DNA of 48,058 nt from positions 407,258-455,315 of the forward strand of contig JACPVF010000015.1 in assembly GCA_016191845.1 (NCBI GenBank), read 5' to 3'. Positions 15,310-23,386 of this stretch are shown here, in pieces. The DNA comes from Chloroflexota bacterium (GTDB lineage: Bacteria; Chloroflexota; Anaerolineae; Anaerolineales; Villigracilaceae). The position numbers and the translations under genes were made by a program. Under the pieces are notes generated by a model that was not told the origin of the DNA, did not search any database, and worked only from the letters and a program-made list of their open reading frames with translations. How positions within the stretch are numbered: the first letter of the stretch is position 1; the number at the start of each line of letters is the position of its first letter.

Positions 15310-16026
15310 TCAATCTGCTGAGACGGGTGCAGGAGAGACCGCTCGCTGTGGCCACAATCCAAAGTAGGCCAGGAATTGGATCGCCACATACATGACCGTT
15401 TTGGGGATCATCAACATCCCGATGATGGGGATCTCGCGTGAGAACAGGATGACAGGCGTATAGAATAGGTAGGAAAACAACACACAATATCCCATCCAGC
15501 GGAAGAGACGGTCTTTGGTTTTGACCGAATCGCGCAGATACAGGTACAACACACCCACCCCCAGAATGACCAGGAACAAATTGCGGAACAAACCCCAAAA
15601 GGCGGGCGGGACACTGGCACCCCAGTCATTTTGCGGAAAGGCCATCACGATCAGCCGCACAGGGATCGTTGCCAGCAGGGCATATTCCAGCAGGCCGAAA
15701 TGTCCACGGAAGCGTTCCTTCCAGATGTACAACATGACCACGTAGAAGAACGTGACTGTGATCGCGGTTGCCAGCGCGCCCAGGCCGACCAGGCTGCTGT
15801 TCTGTTCCAGCCCGCCCATGGCGTAAGCAGCCACGCGAAAGCCGACATGTCCCGTGTCGCCTAGGGCCAGCAGCACAAAGGCCCAGCGGAACAGGTTCGC
15901 GATCTTTCGATCTCCCTGCGGTACCCCCTTCAACTGCGCGGACATGATCCCGTTCATTGCCCACACGACGATCAGGTACAGGACATTGAATCCCACCTCG
16001 ACGTACATGCGCATTACATCCGACAT
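15310..16026 (-). CDS. Seven-helix-type integral membrane protein, unknown
   Basis: The 238-aa protein is hydrophobic throughout, with about seven predicted transmembrane helices (for example VGFNVLYLIVVWAMNGIM, LFRWAFVLLALGDTGHVGF, LFLVILGVGVLYLYL). Conserved-looking polar residues (GDTGHVGFR) lie inside the second helix. I cannot assign a family. The ATG at 16026 has CGGAGGGAAT upstream. It lies 16 bases after the TetR stop, so the pair is probably cotranscribed and the regulator may respond to a ligand handled by this protein. Confidence 0.75.
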   Translation of the reverse strand: MSDVMRMYVEVGFNVLYLIVVWAMNGIMSAQLKGVPQGDRKIANLFRWAFVLLALGDTGHVGFRVAAYAMGGLEQNSSLVGLGALATAITVTFFYVVMLYIWKERFRGHFGLLEYALLATIPVRLIVMAFPQNDWGASVPPAFWGLFRNLFLVILGVGVLYLYLRDSVKTKDRLFRWMGYCVLFSYLFYTPVILFSREIPIIGMLMIPKTVMYVAIQFLAYFGLWPQRAVSPAPVSAD

Positions 16027-16042
16027 ATTCCCTCCGAAAAGT

Positions 16043-16600
16043 TTATCTGGCACCCTTCAGGAAGAAGGTTGTCAGTTTATTGGCTAGAATTTGGTTATCG
16101 CCGTATTCGCGCGAGTGGGTGATGTAGCTTTCGACCATGCCCATGAACAGGTGAGCCAGGAATTTGGCTTCACCGCTCAGTTCGCCGTCATCCACGGCAG
16201 ATTGCATCAAGGCGGTGATGGGTGAGAAGAGTTCATCTGCAAATGCCTGGCGGACGCGTGCGGCATTCTCCTCCCTTTTGATGTGCTCCAGGTCGTGCAT
16301 CAGGTGGGCGTAATTGACCTGGAAGCCTTCCAGCATGGCGGCTGCAATGCGTTCCAGACGTTGTTCCAGGGCCCCTGCCTGTTCGATGACTTCATGGAAA
16401 CCCCGCAGGCGGCGCAAGAGCACCTCGACGAACAAGTCTTCCTTATCCTGGAAATAATAATACAGCGTGGGCTTGGTTATGCCGCAGCGCAGACAGAGCT
16501 CGTCGGTGGACACGCCGCGGTAGCCCTTCTGTTGAAATAGTTCCCAGCCGTCCTGTAGGATGCGTTCGGCGGTGTCGTGTTCGGTCGGTTTGATTTTCAT
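16043..16600 (-). CDS. TetR/AcrR family transcriptional regulator
   Basis: The 185-aa protein has the TetR helix-turn-helix at about residues 12-58: ILQDGWELFQQKGYRGVSTDEL, then CGITKPTLYYYFQDKEDLF. The C-terminal ligand domain (about 65-185) is helical and diverged, as usual. It likely represses its own operon with the downstream membrane protein. A 37-base region directly upstream (16600-16636) contains inverted TATACTATT/AATAGTATA arms and overlapping TATAC boxes, which would place an operator on the promoter. The ligand is unknown. Confidence 0.93.
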   Translation of the reverse strand: MKIKPTEHDTAERILQDGWELFQQKGYRGVSTDELCLRCGITKPTLYYYFQDKEDLFVEVLLRRLRGFHEVIEQAGALEQRLERIAAAMLEGFQVNYAHLMHDLEHIKREENAARVRQAFADELFSPITALMQSAVDDGELSGEAKFLAHLFMGMVESYITHSREYGDNQILANKLTTFFLKGAR

Positions 16601-16636
16601 ATACTATTCAGTATATAAAGTATACCAAATAGTATA
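16600..16636. promoter_or_regulatory. Probable TetR operator and promoter
   Basis: TATACTATT (16600-16608) and AATAGTATA (16628-16636) are exact inverted arms. CAGTATATAAAGTATAC fills the space between them, itself AT-rich and partly symmetric. It abuts the TetR start codon, as expected for autoregulation. Confidence 0.6.
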
Positions 16637-16646
16637 TAGACTTGGA

Positions 16647-16690
16647 AGAGAAAAGGAGACTCCCATCTTGATGGGAGTCTCCTTTTCTCT
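16647..16690 (-). terminator. Perfect 20-bp hairpin after the HAD gene
   Basis: AGAGAAAAGGAGACTCCCAT (16647-16666), loop CTTG, and the exact complement at 16671-16690. On the minus strand it follows the HAD gene and ends in a pyrimidine-rich TTTTCTCTTCC tract. The perfect 20-bp stem is longer than most terminators. Confidence 0.75.
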
Positions 16691-16709
16691 AGGTAGATTC
16701 AAGCAGGGG

Positions 16710-17363
16710 TCAATTAATTTTTCCCAATATCCCCTGCAACTCTTTCATGGATTGGAAGGGAATCGCGCCTGCATCCTCCAGCCGCCGGGGATCGGTCAGC
16801 GCCGCATAGCCGTAGACCGTCATCCCCGCGCGGACGCCCGCCCGCACACCGGGCAGGCTGTCCTCGACGGCGATGCAGCGGGCGGGGTCGATGTCGAAGG
16901 CTTGGGCGGCGGCCAGGTACACGTCGGGAGCGGGCTTGGGGTGAGGCACTTCCGCGCCGCTGAAGATGGCGTCGCCGAAGCGCTCGGTCAGACGGGAAAG
17001 GCGCAGGCGCAGGGAGATCTCGTCGCGGCTGCCGTTGGAGGCCACGCAGATCGGCACGGACAGGCTGTCGATCAGCGCCTCCACGCCGGGCACGGTGCGC
17101 ATCTTGCGCTCGGTCAGGGCGCTCAGTCGTTGGTGAAATTGGGGGACGAACTCCGCAGGCGGGGCCCAGTTCAACTTGCGCGAGGTGACAGCCAGACGGT
17201 CGTGCAGGTACATCCCCGCAAATTCGTGCAGATAAGCTTCGGTGTCCACCTGAAAGCCGTATTCTTCCAGCAGTTCCACGTACACTTGATTGGCGAGCGG
17301 CTCGGTATCCACCAGCGTGCCGTCGCAGTCGAAAATAACAAGATCGAACAGTTTTGTACTCAT
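16710..17363 (-). CDS. HAD superfamily hydrolase (beta-phosphoglucomutase-like)
   Basis: The 217-aa protein is a subfamily IA HAD phosphatase. Motif I is VIFDCDGTLVDTEPLANQ with nucleophile Asp in DCDGT (about residues 11-15). Motif II is CVASNGS, motif III the Lys in HPKPAPDVYL, and motif IV VEDSLPGVRAGVRAGM. The helical cap between motifs I and II and the wording of motif IV match beta-phosphoglucomutase / phosphatase YcjU- or YieH-type enzymes that act on small phospho-sugars. Mutase and phosphatase cannot be separated by eye. The ATG at 17363 lacks a ribosome binding site, but TATAAT ends nine bases before it. Confidence 0.9.
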   Translation of the reverse strand: MSTKLFDLVIFDCDGTLVDTEPLANQVYVELLEEYGFQVDTEAYLHEFAGMYLHDRLAVTSRKLNWAPPAEFVPQFHQRLSALTERKMRTVPGVEALIDSLSVPICVASNGSRDEISLRLRLSRLTERFGDAIFSGAEVPHPKPAPDVYLAAAQAFDIDPARCIAVEDSLPGVRAGVRAGMTVYGYAALTDPRRLEDAGAIPFQSMKELQGILGKIN

Positions 17364-17378
17364 AGCGCGGAGATTATA
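17364..17378 (-). promoter_or_regulatory. -10 box (TATAAT) of a probable leaderless transcript
   Basis: Minus-strand TATAAT at 17378-17373 ends nine bases before the ATG of the HAD gene. The spacer CTCCGCGCT contains no Shine-Dalgarno sequence. Confidence 0.45.
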
Positions 17379-17411
17379 CATGGAGAAGCGACTAGTTGGA
17401 TGGTTGCTTTC

Positions 17412-17446
17412 AGACCTGACAGGTTTCGCGAAAACCTGTCGGGTCT
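17412..17446. repeat. ACCTGACAGGTTT hairpin, dispersed family
   Basis: AGACCTGACAGGTTT and AAACCTGTCGGGTCT form a hairpin around CGCGA. Another member with the same GCCTGACAGGT core lies at 23332-23374. This copy lies upstream of the FTCD gene, where a terminator would serve no obvious gene on either strand. Confidence 0.6.
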
Positions 17447-17502
17447 TCTTTATTCCCTCTTTCATCCCTTATAATTGCCCTGTCAGTTGCACCTCCAACC
17501 CA

Positions 17503-17517
17503 TAAAATGGACATCCC
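17503..17517 (+). promoter_or_regulatory. -10 box before the FTCD start
   Basis: TAAAAT (17503-17508) ends nine bases before the ATG at 17518, with no Shine-Dalgarno sequence between. A second box, TATAAT at 17470-17475, lies further upstream and would give a leader of about 35 bases. Either could be used. Confidence 0.35.
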
Positions 17518-19047
17518 ATGACCCAACTTGTCGAATGCATCCCTAATTTCTCTGAAGCCCGCCGCCCCGAGGTGGTGGACCAGATCGTGGCCGCCATCAC
17601 CTCCGTGGAAGGCGCGCGCCTGCTCGACCGTTCCTCCGACCTCGACCATAACCGCACCGTGGTCACCTTTGCAGGCCCGCCCGAGGCGGTGGAAGAGGCC
17701 GCCTTCCGCGCCATCCAGACCGCGGCGAAGTTGATCGACCTCGACCAGCACACGGGCGCACATCCGCGCATCGGCGCGACGGACGTGGTGCCCTTCGTCC
17801 CGCTCTCGGACGTCAAGATGGAGGACTGCGTCGCCATTGCGCAGCGCCTCGGTCAGCGCGTGGGCAACGAACTCAATATCCCCGTCTACTTGTACGAGGC
17901 GGCGGCGACCCGTCCCGAACGGACCAACCTCGAGGTCATTCGCAAGGGCCAATACGAAGGCCTCAAGATGGAGGTCGAAACCCACCCTGAGCGCAAGCCC
18001 GATTTTGGTCCCGCCAAGTTGGGCAAGGCGGGCGCCACTGTCATCGGTGCGCGCAATCCGCTGATCGCCTTCAACGTCTACCTCACCACCGACGACGTGG
18101 ACATCGCCAAGAAGATCGCCAAGGCCATCCGTCACTCCTCGGGCGGCTTGCGCTACGTCAAGGGCAGCGGCTTCTTCGTGGACGGCCGCGCCCAGGTCTC
18201 GATGAACCTGACCAACTTCCGCGATACGCCCATCGCGCGCGTGGTGGAGTTCATCCGTCGCGAGGCCCAACGCTACGGCGTGGGCATCCATCACAGCGAG
18301 CTGGTGGGATTGATCCCCCAGGAGGCGCTGGTGGACGCCGCCGTCTGGTACACCCAACTGGATCAGTTCGACAAAGAGCAGATTCTGGAATCCAGACTCT
18401 TTGCCGCCGCGAGCGCCCCCGCAGCGGACCCTCAGCCTGCCTCCTTTATCGAGCAGTTGGCGGCCCCCACGCCGACTCCCGGTGGAGGTTCGGCGGGGGC
18501 GTATGCAGGCGCGATGGGCGCGGCATTGGTCGCCATGGTGGCGGGTGTGACCATCGGCAAGAAGAAATATGCTGAGGTCGAGGCCGAGATGCAGGCCATC
18601 CGCGTGGTGGCGGAGAACCTGCGTGGAGAGTTGACCCAGGCCGTCGATGACGATGCCTCGTCGTTCGAGGTGCTGATGGCCTCCTTCAAACTGCCCAAGG
18701 ACACCGATGAACAGAAGGCTGCGCGCGCCAAGGCCATTGTCCAGGCCACGCTCAACGCGGCGCACATCCCGCTGCACGTGGCCGAGGACTCGGTCAAGGT
18801 GATGGAGCTGGCTCTGAAATGTGCCCAGCATGCCAACGTCAACGCCATCAGCGACTCCATGTCGGGTTTTGCCATGGCGCGCGCCGCGCTGACCGCCGCA
18901 GCCTCCAACGTGCGCATCAACCTCAACACGCTGGAGGACAAGTCCGCGGGCGAGAAGATGCTCAAGGAACTGGCTGAGTACGAAGCGCAGGCCGATGGCC
19001 TCGAAACCGAGATCCGCCAGGTGATGAAGGACCGCGGCGGAATTTAA
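17518..19047 (+). CDS. ftcD: Bifunctional glutamate formiminotransferase / formimidoyl-THF cyclodeaminase
   Basis: The 509-aa protein fuses two folate enzymes. Residues 1 to about 300 are the formiminotransferase, with VECIPNFSEARRPEVVDQIV and DQHTGAHPRIGATDVVPFVP; His82 corresponds to the catalytic His of mammalian FTCD. After an Ala/Pro linker, about residues 310-509 are the cyclodeaminase, opening FIEQLAAPTPTPGGGSAGAY. The protein moves the formimino group of N-formiminoglutamate to tetrahydrofolate and then releases ammonia to give methenyl-THF, the end of one histidine degradation route. No hut gene is nearby. A one-carbon connection with gcv and fmt elsewhere in the window is loose. Start as at 17518, with TAAAAT nine bases upstream. 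Confidence 0.96.
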   Translation: MTQLVECIPNFSEARRPEVVDQIVAAITSVEGARLLDRSSDLDHNRTVVTFAGPPEAVEEAAFRAIQTAAKLIDLDQHTGAHPRIGATDVVPFVPLSDVKMEDCVAIAQRLGQRVGNELNIPVYLYEAAATRPERTNLEVIRKGQYEGLKMEVETHPERKPDFGPAKLGKAGATVIGARNPLIAFNVYLTTDDVDIAKKIAKAIRHSSGGLRYVKGSGFFVDGRAQVSMNLTNFRDTPIARVVEFIRREAQRYGVGIHHSELVGLIPQEALVDAAVWYTQLDQFDKEQILESRLFAAASAPAADPQPASFIEQLAAPTPTPGGGSAGAYAGAMGAALVAMVAGVTIGKKKYAEVEAEMQAIRVVAENLRGELTQAVDDDASSFEVLMASFKLPKDTDEQKAARAKAIVQATLNAAHIPLHVAEDSVKVMELALKCAQHANVNAISDSMSGFAMARAALTAAASNVRINLNTLEDKSAGEKMLKELAEYEAQADGLETEIRQVMKDRGGI

Positions 19048-19050
19048 CAG

Positions 19051-19129
19051 ATGTCATTGCGAGGAACCCTTTGGGCGACGAAGTAATTCCCTAATTAAAG
19101 GGGTTGCTTTGCTGCGCTTGCAACGACAT
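19051..19129. repeat. ATTGCGAG...CAACGACAT inverted repeat element
   Basis: ATGTCATTGCGAGGAA at the left pairs with TTGCAACGACAT at the right, with interior CGACGAAGTAATTCC and GGTTGCTTTGC. A clear second copy lies at 44501-44578. It fills most of the gap between FTCD and dcd and may also act as a hairpin in the transcript. Confidence 0.75.
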
Positions 19130-19167
19130 GAATTTATTGAAATTGACCAAGGATTGGAGTATCTATC

Positions 19168-19722
19168 ATGGGCCTGAAACCTGACCATTGGATCCGCAAG
19201 ATGGCGCTCGAGCATAAGATGATCGAGCCCTTCGAAGACAAGCAGGTGCGCAACGGCGTGATCTCTTACGGCGTGTCGTCCTATGGCTATGACGTGCGCG
19301 TGGCGGACGAGTTCAAGATCTTTACCAACGTCTTCTCTGCCACGGTGGACCCGAAGAACTTCGACACCAAATCCATGGTGGACTACATCGGCGACGTGTG
19401 CATCGTCCCGCCCAATTCCTTTGCGCTGGCGCGCACCGTGGAGTATTTCCGCATTCCGCGCAACGTGCTGACGGTCTGTCTGGGCAAATCGACCTACGCG
19501 CGTTGCGGCATCATCGTCAACGTGACTCCCTTCGAGCCCGAGTGGGAAGGTTTCGTCACGTTGGAAATTTCCAACACCACGCCGCTGCCCGCCAAGATCT
19601 ACGCCAACGAAGGCTTGGCTCAGGTGCTCTTTTTCGAAGCAGACGAGGCATGCGAAACCTCCTACGCCGACAAGAAAGGCAAGTATCAGAAGCAACAGTC
19701 CATTGTGTTGCCAAAACTATAA
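19168..19722 (+). CDS. dcd: dCTP deaminase
   Basis: The 184-aa protein matches dCTP deaminase, which converts dCTP to dUTP for thymidylate synthesis. [14 protein letters not shown] (about residues 32-45) and [18 protein letters not shown] belong to the dUTPase-like jelly roll. [19 protein letters not shown] carries the nucleotide-binding Ser/Arg motif, and [11 protein letters not shown] holds the Glu expected as general base. Length is normal for a trimeric Dcd, with no bifunctional dUTPase extension visible. GGAGTATCTATC lies before the ATG. A perfect palindromic terminator follows. Confidence 0.95.
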   Translation: MGLKPDHWIRKMALEHKMIEPFEDKQVRNGVISYGVSSYGYDVRVADEFKIFTNVFSATVDPKNFDTKSMVDYIGDVCIVPPNSFALARTVEYFRIPRNVLTVCLGKSTYARCGIIVNVTPFEPEWEGFVTLEISNTTPLPAKIYANEGLAQVLFFEADEACETSYADKKGKYQKQQSIVLPKL

Positions 19723-19724
19723 GG

Positions 19725-19754
19725 AAAAAGGCCCTGGATATCCAGGGCCTTTTT
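19725..19754. terminator. Bidirectional terminator, perfect 30-base palindrome
   Basis: AAAAAGGCCCTGGAT is followed directly by its exact complement. It serves the convergent dcd (+) and pepF (-) genes. Confidence 0.92.
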
Positions 19755-19767
19755 GTTTTCAGAGCGG

Positions 19768-21576
19768 TTATTTTCCTGTCAGCACGCCCAGACGGTCGAT
19801 ATACTCTTCGAGCACGGTGAAGGCATCTTCGATGGGACCCGTGCTGGTCATATCCACGCCCGCCAGTTTGTAGACTTCCATCGGCGATCTGGACGAGCCC
19901 GCCTTGAGGAAGTTGATGTGATCCTGGGCCGCGTTGGGAGTGCTGCTGAGGATACGTCTGGCGATGGCGTTGGCAGCAGAGATGCCGATGGCATACTGGA
20001 ACGAGTAGTAGTCGATGTAGAGATGGGTGGTGAAGGTGCCCCAGGTGATGCCGACCCGCTCCCGGTCCAGGTTCATATAGCCGCCGTAGCCTTCGCTGAA
20101 CAGGTCCGCCATCAGCTCGATCATCCCGTCGGCGGTGAGGGGCTGTCCCTTTTCGACGCGCTGATGCGTCTCCAGTTCGAAGCGCGCCAGCGTCGGCATG
20201 ATGAAGAAATAGCGGTGGAAGTTGTCCATCGCTTCTTCCAGGAGCGCGATCTGGAAGTATTTATCGGGATTGGCCTGGAGCAAATAGGCGCGCGTCATGG
20301 CCTGATGAAAGTTCGAGGCGGTCTCGGCCACGATGGAGGGATAGGTGTAGTAGAGCATCGGCTGGGCGCGGCTGGCGTAGTAGGCATGCATCGAGTGACC
20401 CAACTCATGCGCGAGCGTGCTCATGCTGCCGACGTCATCGGTGTAGCTCATGAGGATGAAGGGATGTGTGCCTTTGGGAACGCGCGTGGAGAAGGCACCC
20501 TGACGTTTGCCCGCGTTGGGTGACCAATCCACCCAGCGCTCTTCGAGGCAGCCCTTGCGCAGGATGTCGACGTAGCTGCCGCCCATCGGCTCCAGGCCAG
20601 CGCTGATCCAATCCACGGCCTTAGCGAAGGGGACCTTATGCTTGCGGGTGGTCAACGGCGCCCACACGTCGTAGGGATGCAGGGTCTTGACCCCCAGGGC
20701 CTTACGGCGGATCTGCCAGTATTTGTGCCAGAGCGGCAGCTTCTTCTTGAAGATCTCCAGCAGATTGTGGAACATCTCGACGGGCACATCGCCGTTGAAG
20801 AGCGTGGACTCGAGCGAGGAGTTGAATCCGCGCGCCTTCATTTGGAAGACGTTCTGCTTGATGGAGGCGGTCAGGTTACTGGCCAGGGTGTTCTTGTATT
20901 CGAGATACTTGTCGTTGTAGTTTTGCCAGGCGGTCTGACGCGCCTTGCGGTCAGAGGTGTTGAGGATGGCGTCGAAGGTGCTTTGGGTCAACTCCACGGG
21001 CTGGCCCTGGCTGCTCCGCGCGGGCTTGAATTTGAAGTCGGCATTGGCCAGCATGCCCGCCGTCGAGCGGACCGTCCCGAACGGGTCGCGTAACATGCCG
21101 AGCAACTCTTCCACCTCGGCGTTGCGGACGTGCGCCTGTCTGCGGAACAGGTCGTTGATGTAATGTTCGTACAGGGCCAGACGTGGATCTTTCTTCAGCC
21201 AACTGCGTAATTTCTTCTCACCAATGGCCAGCAGTTCTGGGTCCACGAAGGAAGTCGCCGCGCCGACCTGCGCCTGGACGCTCATGGCCTGTCCGCTCAT
21301 GGCGGCGCCTTGTTGATTCCCCGTGTCCACGGCGGAGGACATGGTGGCATACACCTGCACCTTGCTGGCGCGCTTCGAGATCCAGTCGATGGCATCCATG
21401 GCTTCCAGAAAGGCATCGGGTGTGTCGCCGAGGTGCCCCTGGAATTTCTTCAGCGTGGGCAGGCTGTTGAGCAGGCTGGCGACTTCTGCCTCGAAATCTG
21501 CGGGCGTGGCAAAAACGCTTTCAGTGTTCCAGGTTTGGTTCGGTTTGACTTTCGCACGGGGAAGGGGCGTGGTCAT
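19768..21576 (-). CDS. pepF: Oligoendopeptidase F, M3B zinc metallopeptidase
   Basis: The 602-aa protein is a cytoplasmic M3-family peptidase. The zinc site HELGH lies at residues 390-394, followed by SMHAYYASRAQPMLYYTYPSIVAETASNF, which carries the third ligand Glu in the AETAS stretch. N-terminal helices typical of PepF (WNTESVFATPADFEAEV) are intact and length is normal. The enzyme hydrolyses peptides of about 6-20 residues. GGAGATCGACC precedes the ATG. It begins 12 bases after the HEAT-like gene and may be cotranscribed with it, although base use differs sharply between the two. Confidence 0.95.
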   Translation of the reverse strand: MTTPLPRAKVKPNQTWNTESVFATPADFEAEVASLLNSLPTLKKFQGHLGDTPDAFLEAMDAIDWISKRASKVQVYATMSSAVDTGNQQGAAMSGQAMSVQAQVGAATSFVDPELLAIGEKKLRSWLKKDPRLALYEHYINDLFRRQAHVRNAEVEELLGMLRDPFGTVRSTAGMLANADFKFKPARSSQGQPVELTQSTFDAILNTSDRKARQTAWQNYNDKYLEYKNTLASNLTASIKQNVFQMKARGFNSSLESTLFNGDVPVEMFHNLLEIFKKKLPLWHKYWQIRRKALGVKTLHPYDVWAPLTTRKHKVPFAKAVDWISAGLEPMGGSYVDILRKGCLEERWVDWSPNAGKRQGAFSTRVPKGTHPFILMSYTDDVGSMSTLAHELGHSMHAYYASRAQPMLYYTYPSIVAETASNFHQAMTRAYLLQANPDKYFQIALLEEAMDNFHRYFFIMPTLARFELETHQRVEKGQPLTADGMIELMADLFSEGYGGYMNLDRERVGITWGTFTTHLYIDYYSFQYAIGISAANAIARRILSSTPNAAQDHINFLKAGSSRSPMEVYKLAGVDMTSTGPIEDAFTVLEEYIDRLGVLTGK

Positions 21577-21588
21577 GGTCGATCTCCT

Positions 21589-22920
21589 TTATTGCTTTTC
21601 AGTCCAGGTTCTGATTGCGTAATTTCTTGTGTCTTCTTCAGCATCGAATTGACACTCATATAGCATTTCTTCAGTGAGTTTCTGCCATTTTTCAAGTTGC
21701 TGGAGCGTTCTAAATCGACAGTGCGTACACGGTGTGTTTTCGTAAACCCATTTTAGCGCATCAGTCAGTTTGATGTTTTGTTGTTTTTCAGCCAATTGCA
21801 AGATGCCATACCCAAGGCCATGAGCCTCGCCCGTAGTTGGTTTGGAAAGAACAAGTGCTTTTGTGATCTCATCGATATCTTGTTCTTCGAAATTGTTTAG
21901 AAATAATTCAATACTGTTGTTGTCGGCCCCCAGAATTTTCCCTGACTTTAGTTTTGATAGAGCCAGAGCGTGTATTTTAGGGTCTGAAATTTGTGTCAGA
22001 GCATTAATGGCGGCCGTTCTTATTTTTTTATTTCTCCCATTTGCCCAAACGAAGATTCTTTTGTCCAGCCTTGGTAATGGGGCACGGCGAAAAACCCACA
22101 GAAGCCTGAGTGTCACAGCAGGGTCAGTTTCGATGAGTAGGTGCTCGTAGATTACCCCCAATTCTTCTGGTGTGGCATGACGGCCAAAGGAAAGATAGCG
22201 ACCAGGAAATTCACCCTTCTTCTCTTTTGCATCTTGAAGGATTCTTTCTAAACTATATTCCCGTCGAAATTCTTCATCTTGGATTTTCCTGGCAGCGTCT
22301 CTGTCTGCTTTTGATGGCCGAGGATCAAAAACTCCCCTGGCTTCCAGGTAATTTAAATACGTCTCGATCTCTTTCTCGTTTTTCGCACTTTGCAACAAAG
22401 CATTTCTATATTCTTTTTGGGAGAATCCATCAGGAACGAAGTCATCTGGATCAACCAACAATCGCTTTCCATAGATCCTGGCCAGATCGAGAAAGCCTGG
22501 AATGCCTTCCAGTTCGACCCACAAGACAGCTCCCATCCAATCATCGGAGGAGGGAAGGCTGGCGATTTCAAAAGCACGCTCTTTTAGAACCTCCTTTGCT
22601 TTTATATTTCCATTTGCCGCCATTTCTTTAGCGAGATTGCAAAGTTGAACCAAATCCCACGACTCTGTCTCAACTCTTAGCCTTTCCAGGATGGATTCAC
22701 TGATCTCCTCATACCACATGGAATCTCTGAACATTTGCAACAGCCAGGATGCCCTGCTTGACTCGATCTGTGCATCGTAGCTTTGGTTGTGAAGGCAGGC
22801 GTCCAGAATGAGATCATCTAGGTCTCCGATACCAAATTGAATTGCATGTAACAATGCGCGACCCTGACCTTTTTTCAAGGCTGCAGCGAATTCATCTCTG
22901 CTCAATGGATTTTGATTCAT
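21589..22920 (-). CDS. HEAT-like helical repeat protein, unknown function
   Basis: The 443-aa protein is helical throughout, with repeat-like units such as RNKKIRTAAINALTQISDPKIHALALSKL and TDPAVTLRLLWVFRRAPLPRLD that suggest HEAT/PBS-type repeats. A CTHCRF pair occurs near the C-terminus. There is no signal peptide or membrane segment. I cannot name a family. The gene is noticeably AT-richer than pepF downstream and lacks a good ribosome binding site before the ATG at 22920. With the inverted repeat upstream, this suggests acquisition. HEAT-like proteins usually act as scaffolds; the partner is unknown. Confidence 0.75.
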   Translation of the reverse strand: MNQNPLSRDEFAAALKKGQGRALLHAIQFGIGDLDDLILDACLHNQSYDAQIESSRASWLLQMFRDSMWYEEISESILERLRVETESWDLVQLCNLAKEMAANGNIKAKEVLKERAFEIASLPSSDDWMGAVLWVELEGIPGFLDLARIYGKRLLVDPDDFVPDGFSQKEYRNALLQSAKNEKEIETYLNYLEARGVFDPRPSKADRDAARKIQDEEFRREYSLERILQDAKEKKGEFPGRYLSFGRHATPEELGVIYEHLLIETDPAVTLRLLWVFRRAPLPRLDKRIFVWANGRNKKIRTAAINALTQISDPKIHALALSKLKSGKILGADNNSIELFLNNFEEQDIDEITKALVLSKPTTGEAHGLGYGILQLAEKQQNIKLTDALKWVYENTPCTHCRFRTLQQLEKWQKLTEEMLYECQFDAEEDTRNYAIRTWTEKQ

Positions 22921-22935
22921 ATCACTGTTTTTGGT

Positions 22936-23000
22936 TAGACCTCAAAAATCTGCACGGAGTCTCTTGGGCGGGAGCCCTGCAGGCAGACTTCCGAGGTCTA
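22936..23000. repeat. Imperfect inverted repeat between two minus-strand genes
   Basis: TAGACCTC (22936-22943) and GAGGTCTA (22993-23000) are exact outer arms. Inner CTGC/GCAG and GGGC/GCCC pairings extend the hairpin. It fills the gap between the zinc-ribbon gene and the HEAT-like gene. It could be a mobile mini-element or a terminator without a T-tract. Confidence 0.45.
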
Positions 23001-23004
23001 TGAT

Positions 23005-23244
23005 TCAATTTTTATTCTGGTGAATATGCGTGCCAAACTTTTTCTTAAGTCTTTCAATGCCTTCTGGATAATCGACCCATTCCTCGCTAAACCCACAGGA
23101 ACTGCAAACATAGCGAGTCAGATAGACTGAGGTAAAGGCTGAAATCCCGATAGGAATAATATTCCCTCTCCTTTCAATACCCGTCTGGCCCGGGATACGG
23201 ATGATCTCATTCCCGCCGCATTTGGGACAAACACCGTTTTTCAT
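23005..23244 (-). CDS. Small zinc-ribbon protein, unknown
   Basis: The 79-aa protein has two zinc knuckles, CPKCGGNE at residues 6-9 and CSSCGFSEE at about 52-55, separated by a loop with ITSVYLTRYV-type strands. This spacing matches a family of short zinc-ribbon proteins of unknown role. The ATG at 23244 has GGGAGAGATTTGC upstream. It stands alone between the arsM terminator and the HEAT-like gene and is AT-richer than the surrounding housekeeping genes. Confidence 0.78.
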   Translation of the reverse strand: MKNGVCPKCGGNEIIRIPGQTGIERRGNIIPIGISAFTSVYLTRYVCSSCGFSEEWVDYPEGIERLKKKFGTHIHQNKN

Positions 23245-23331
23245 GCAAATCTCTCCCTTACAAAAGTGGATTGTTGCTCATGGAACTTATTGTATCGCGT
23301 TGCAAGAGAAGTTGCTTTTGTTTCAAGACAA

Positions 23332-23374
23332 AAAGGCCTGACAGGTTTTCGCAAAGCGTACCTGTCAGGCCTTT
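23332..23374 (-). terminator. Terminator of arsM, member of the CCTGACAGGT hairpin family
   Basis: AAAGGCCTGACAGGT and ACCTGTCAGGCCTTT are exact 15-base arms around TTTCGCAAAGCGT, flanked on the minus strand by a T-tract. The core is shared with the hairpin at 17412-17446. Confidence 0.85.
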
Positions 23375-23386
23375 CCTTCCAAAAAA

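Noticed and set aside
17410-18831. 473-codon open frame on the minus strand
   Set aside because: It is antisense to ftcD, which has catalytic motifs throughout. The antisense product is rich in Gly/His/Arg/Asp repeats typical of shadow frames.
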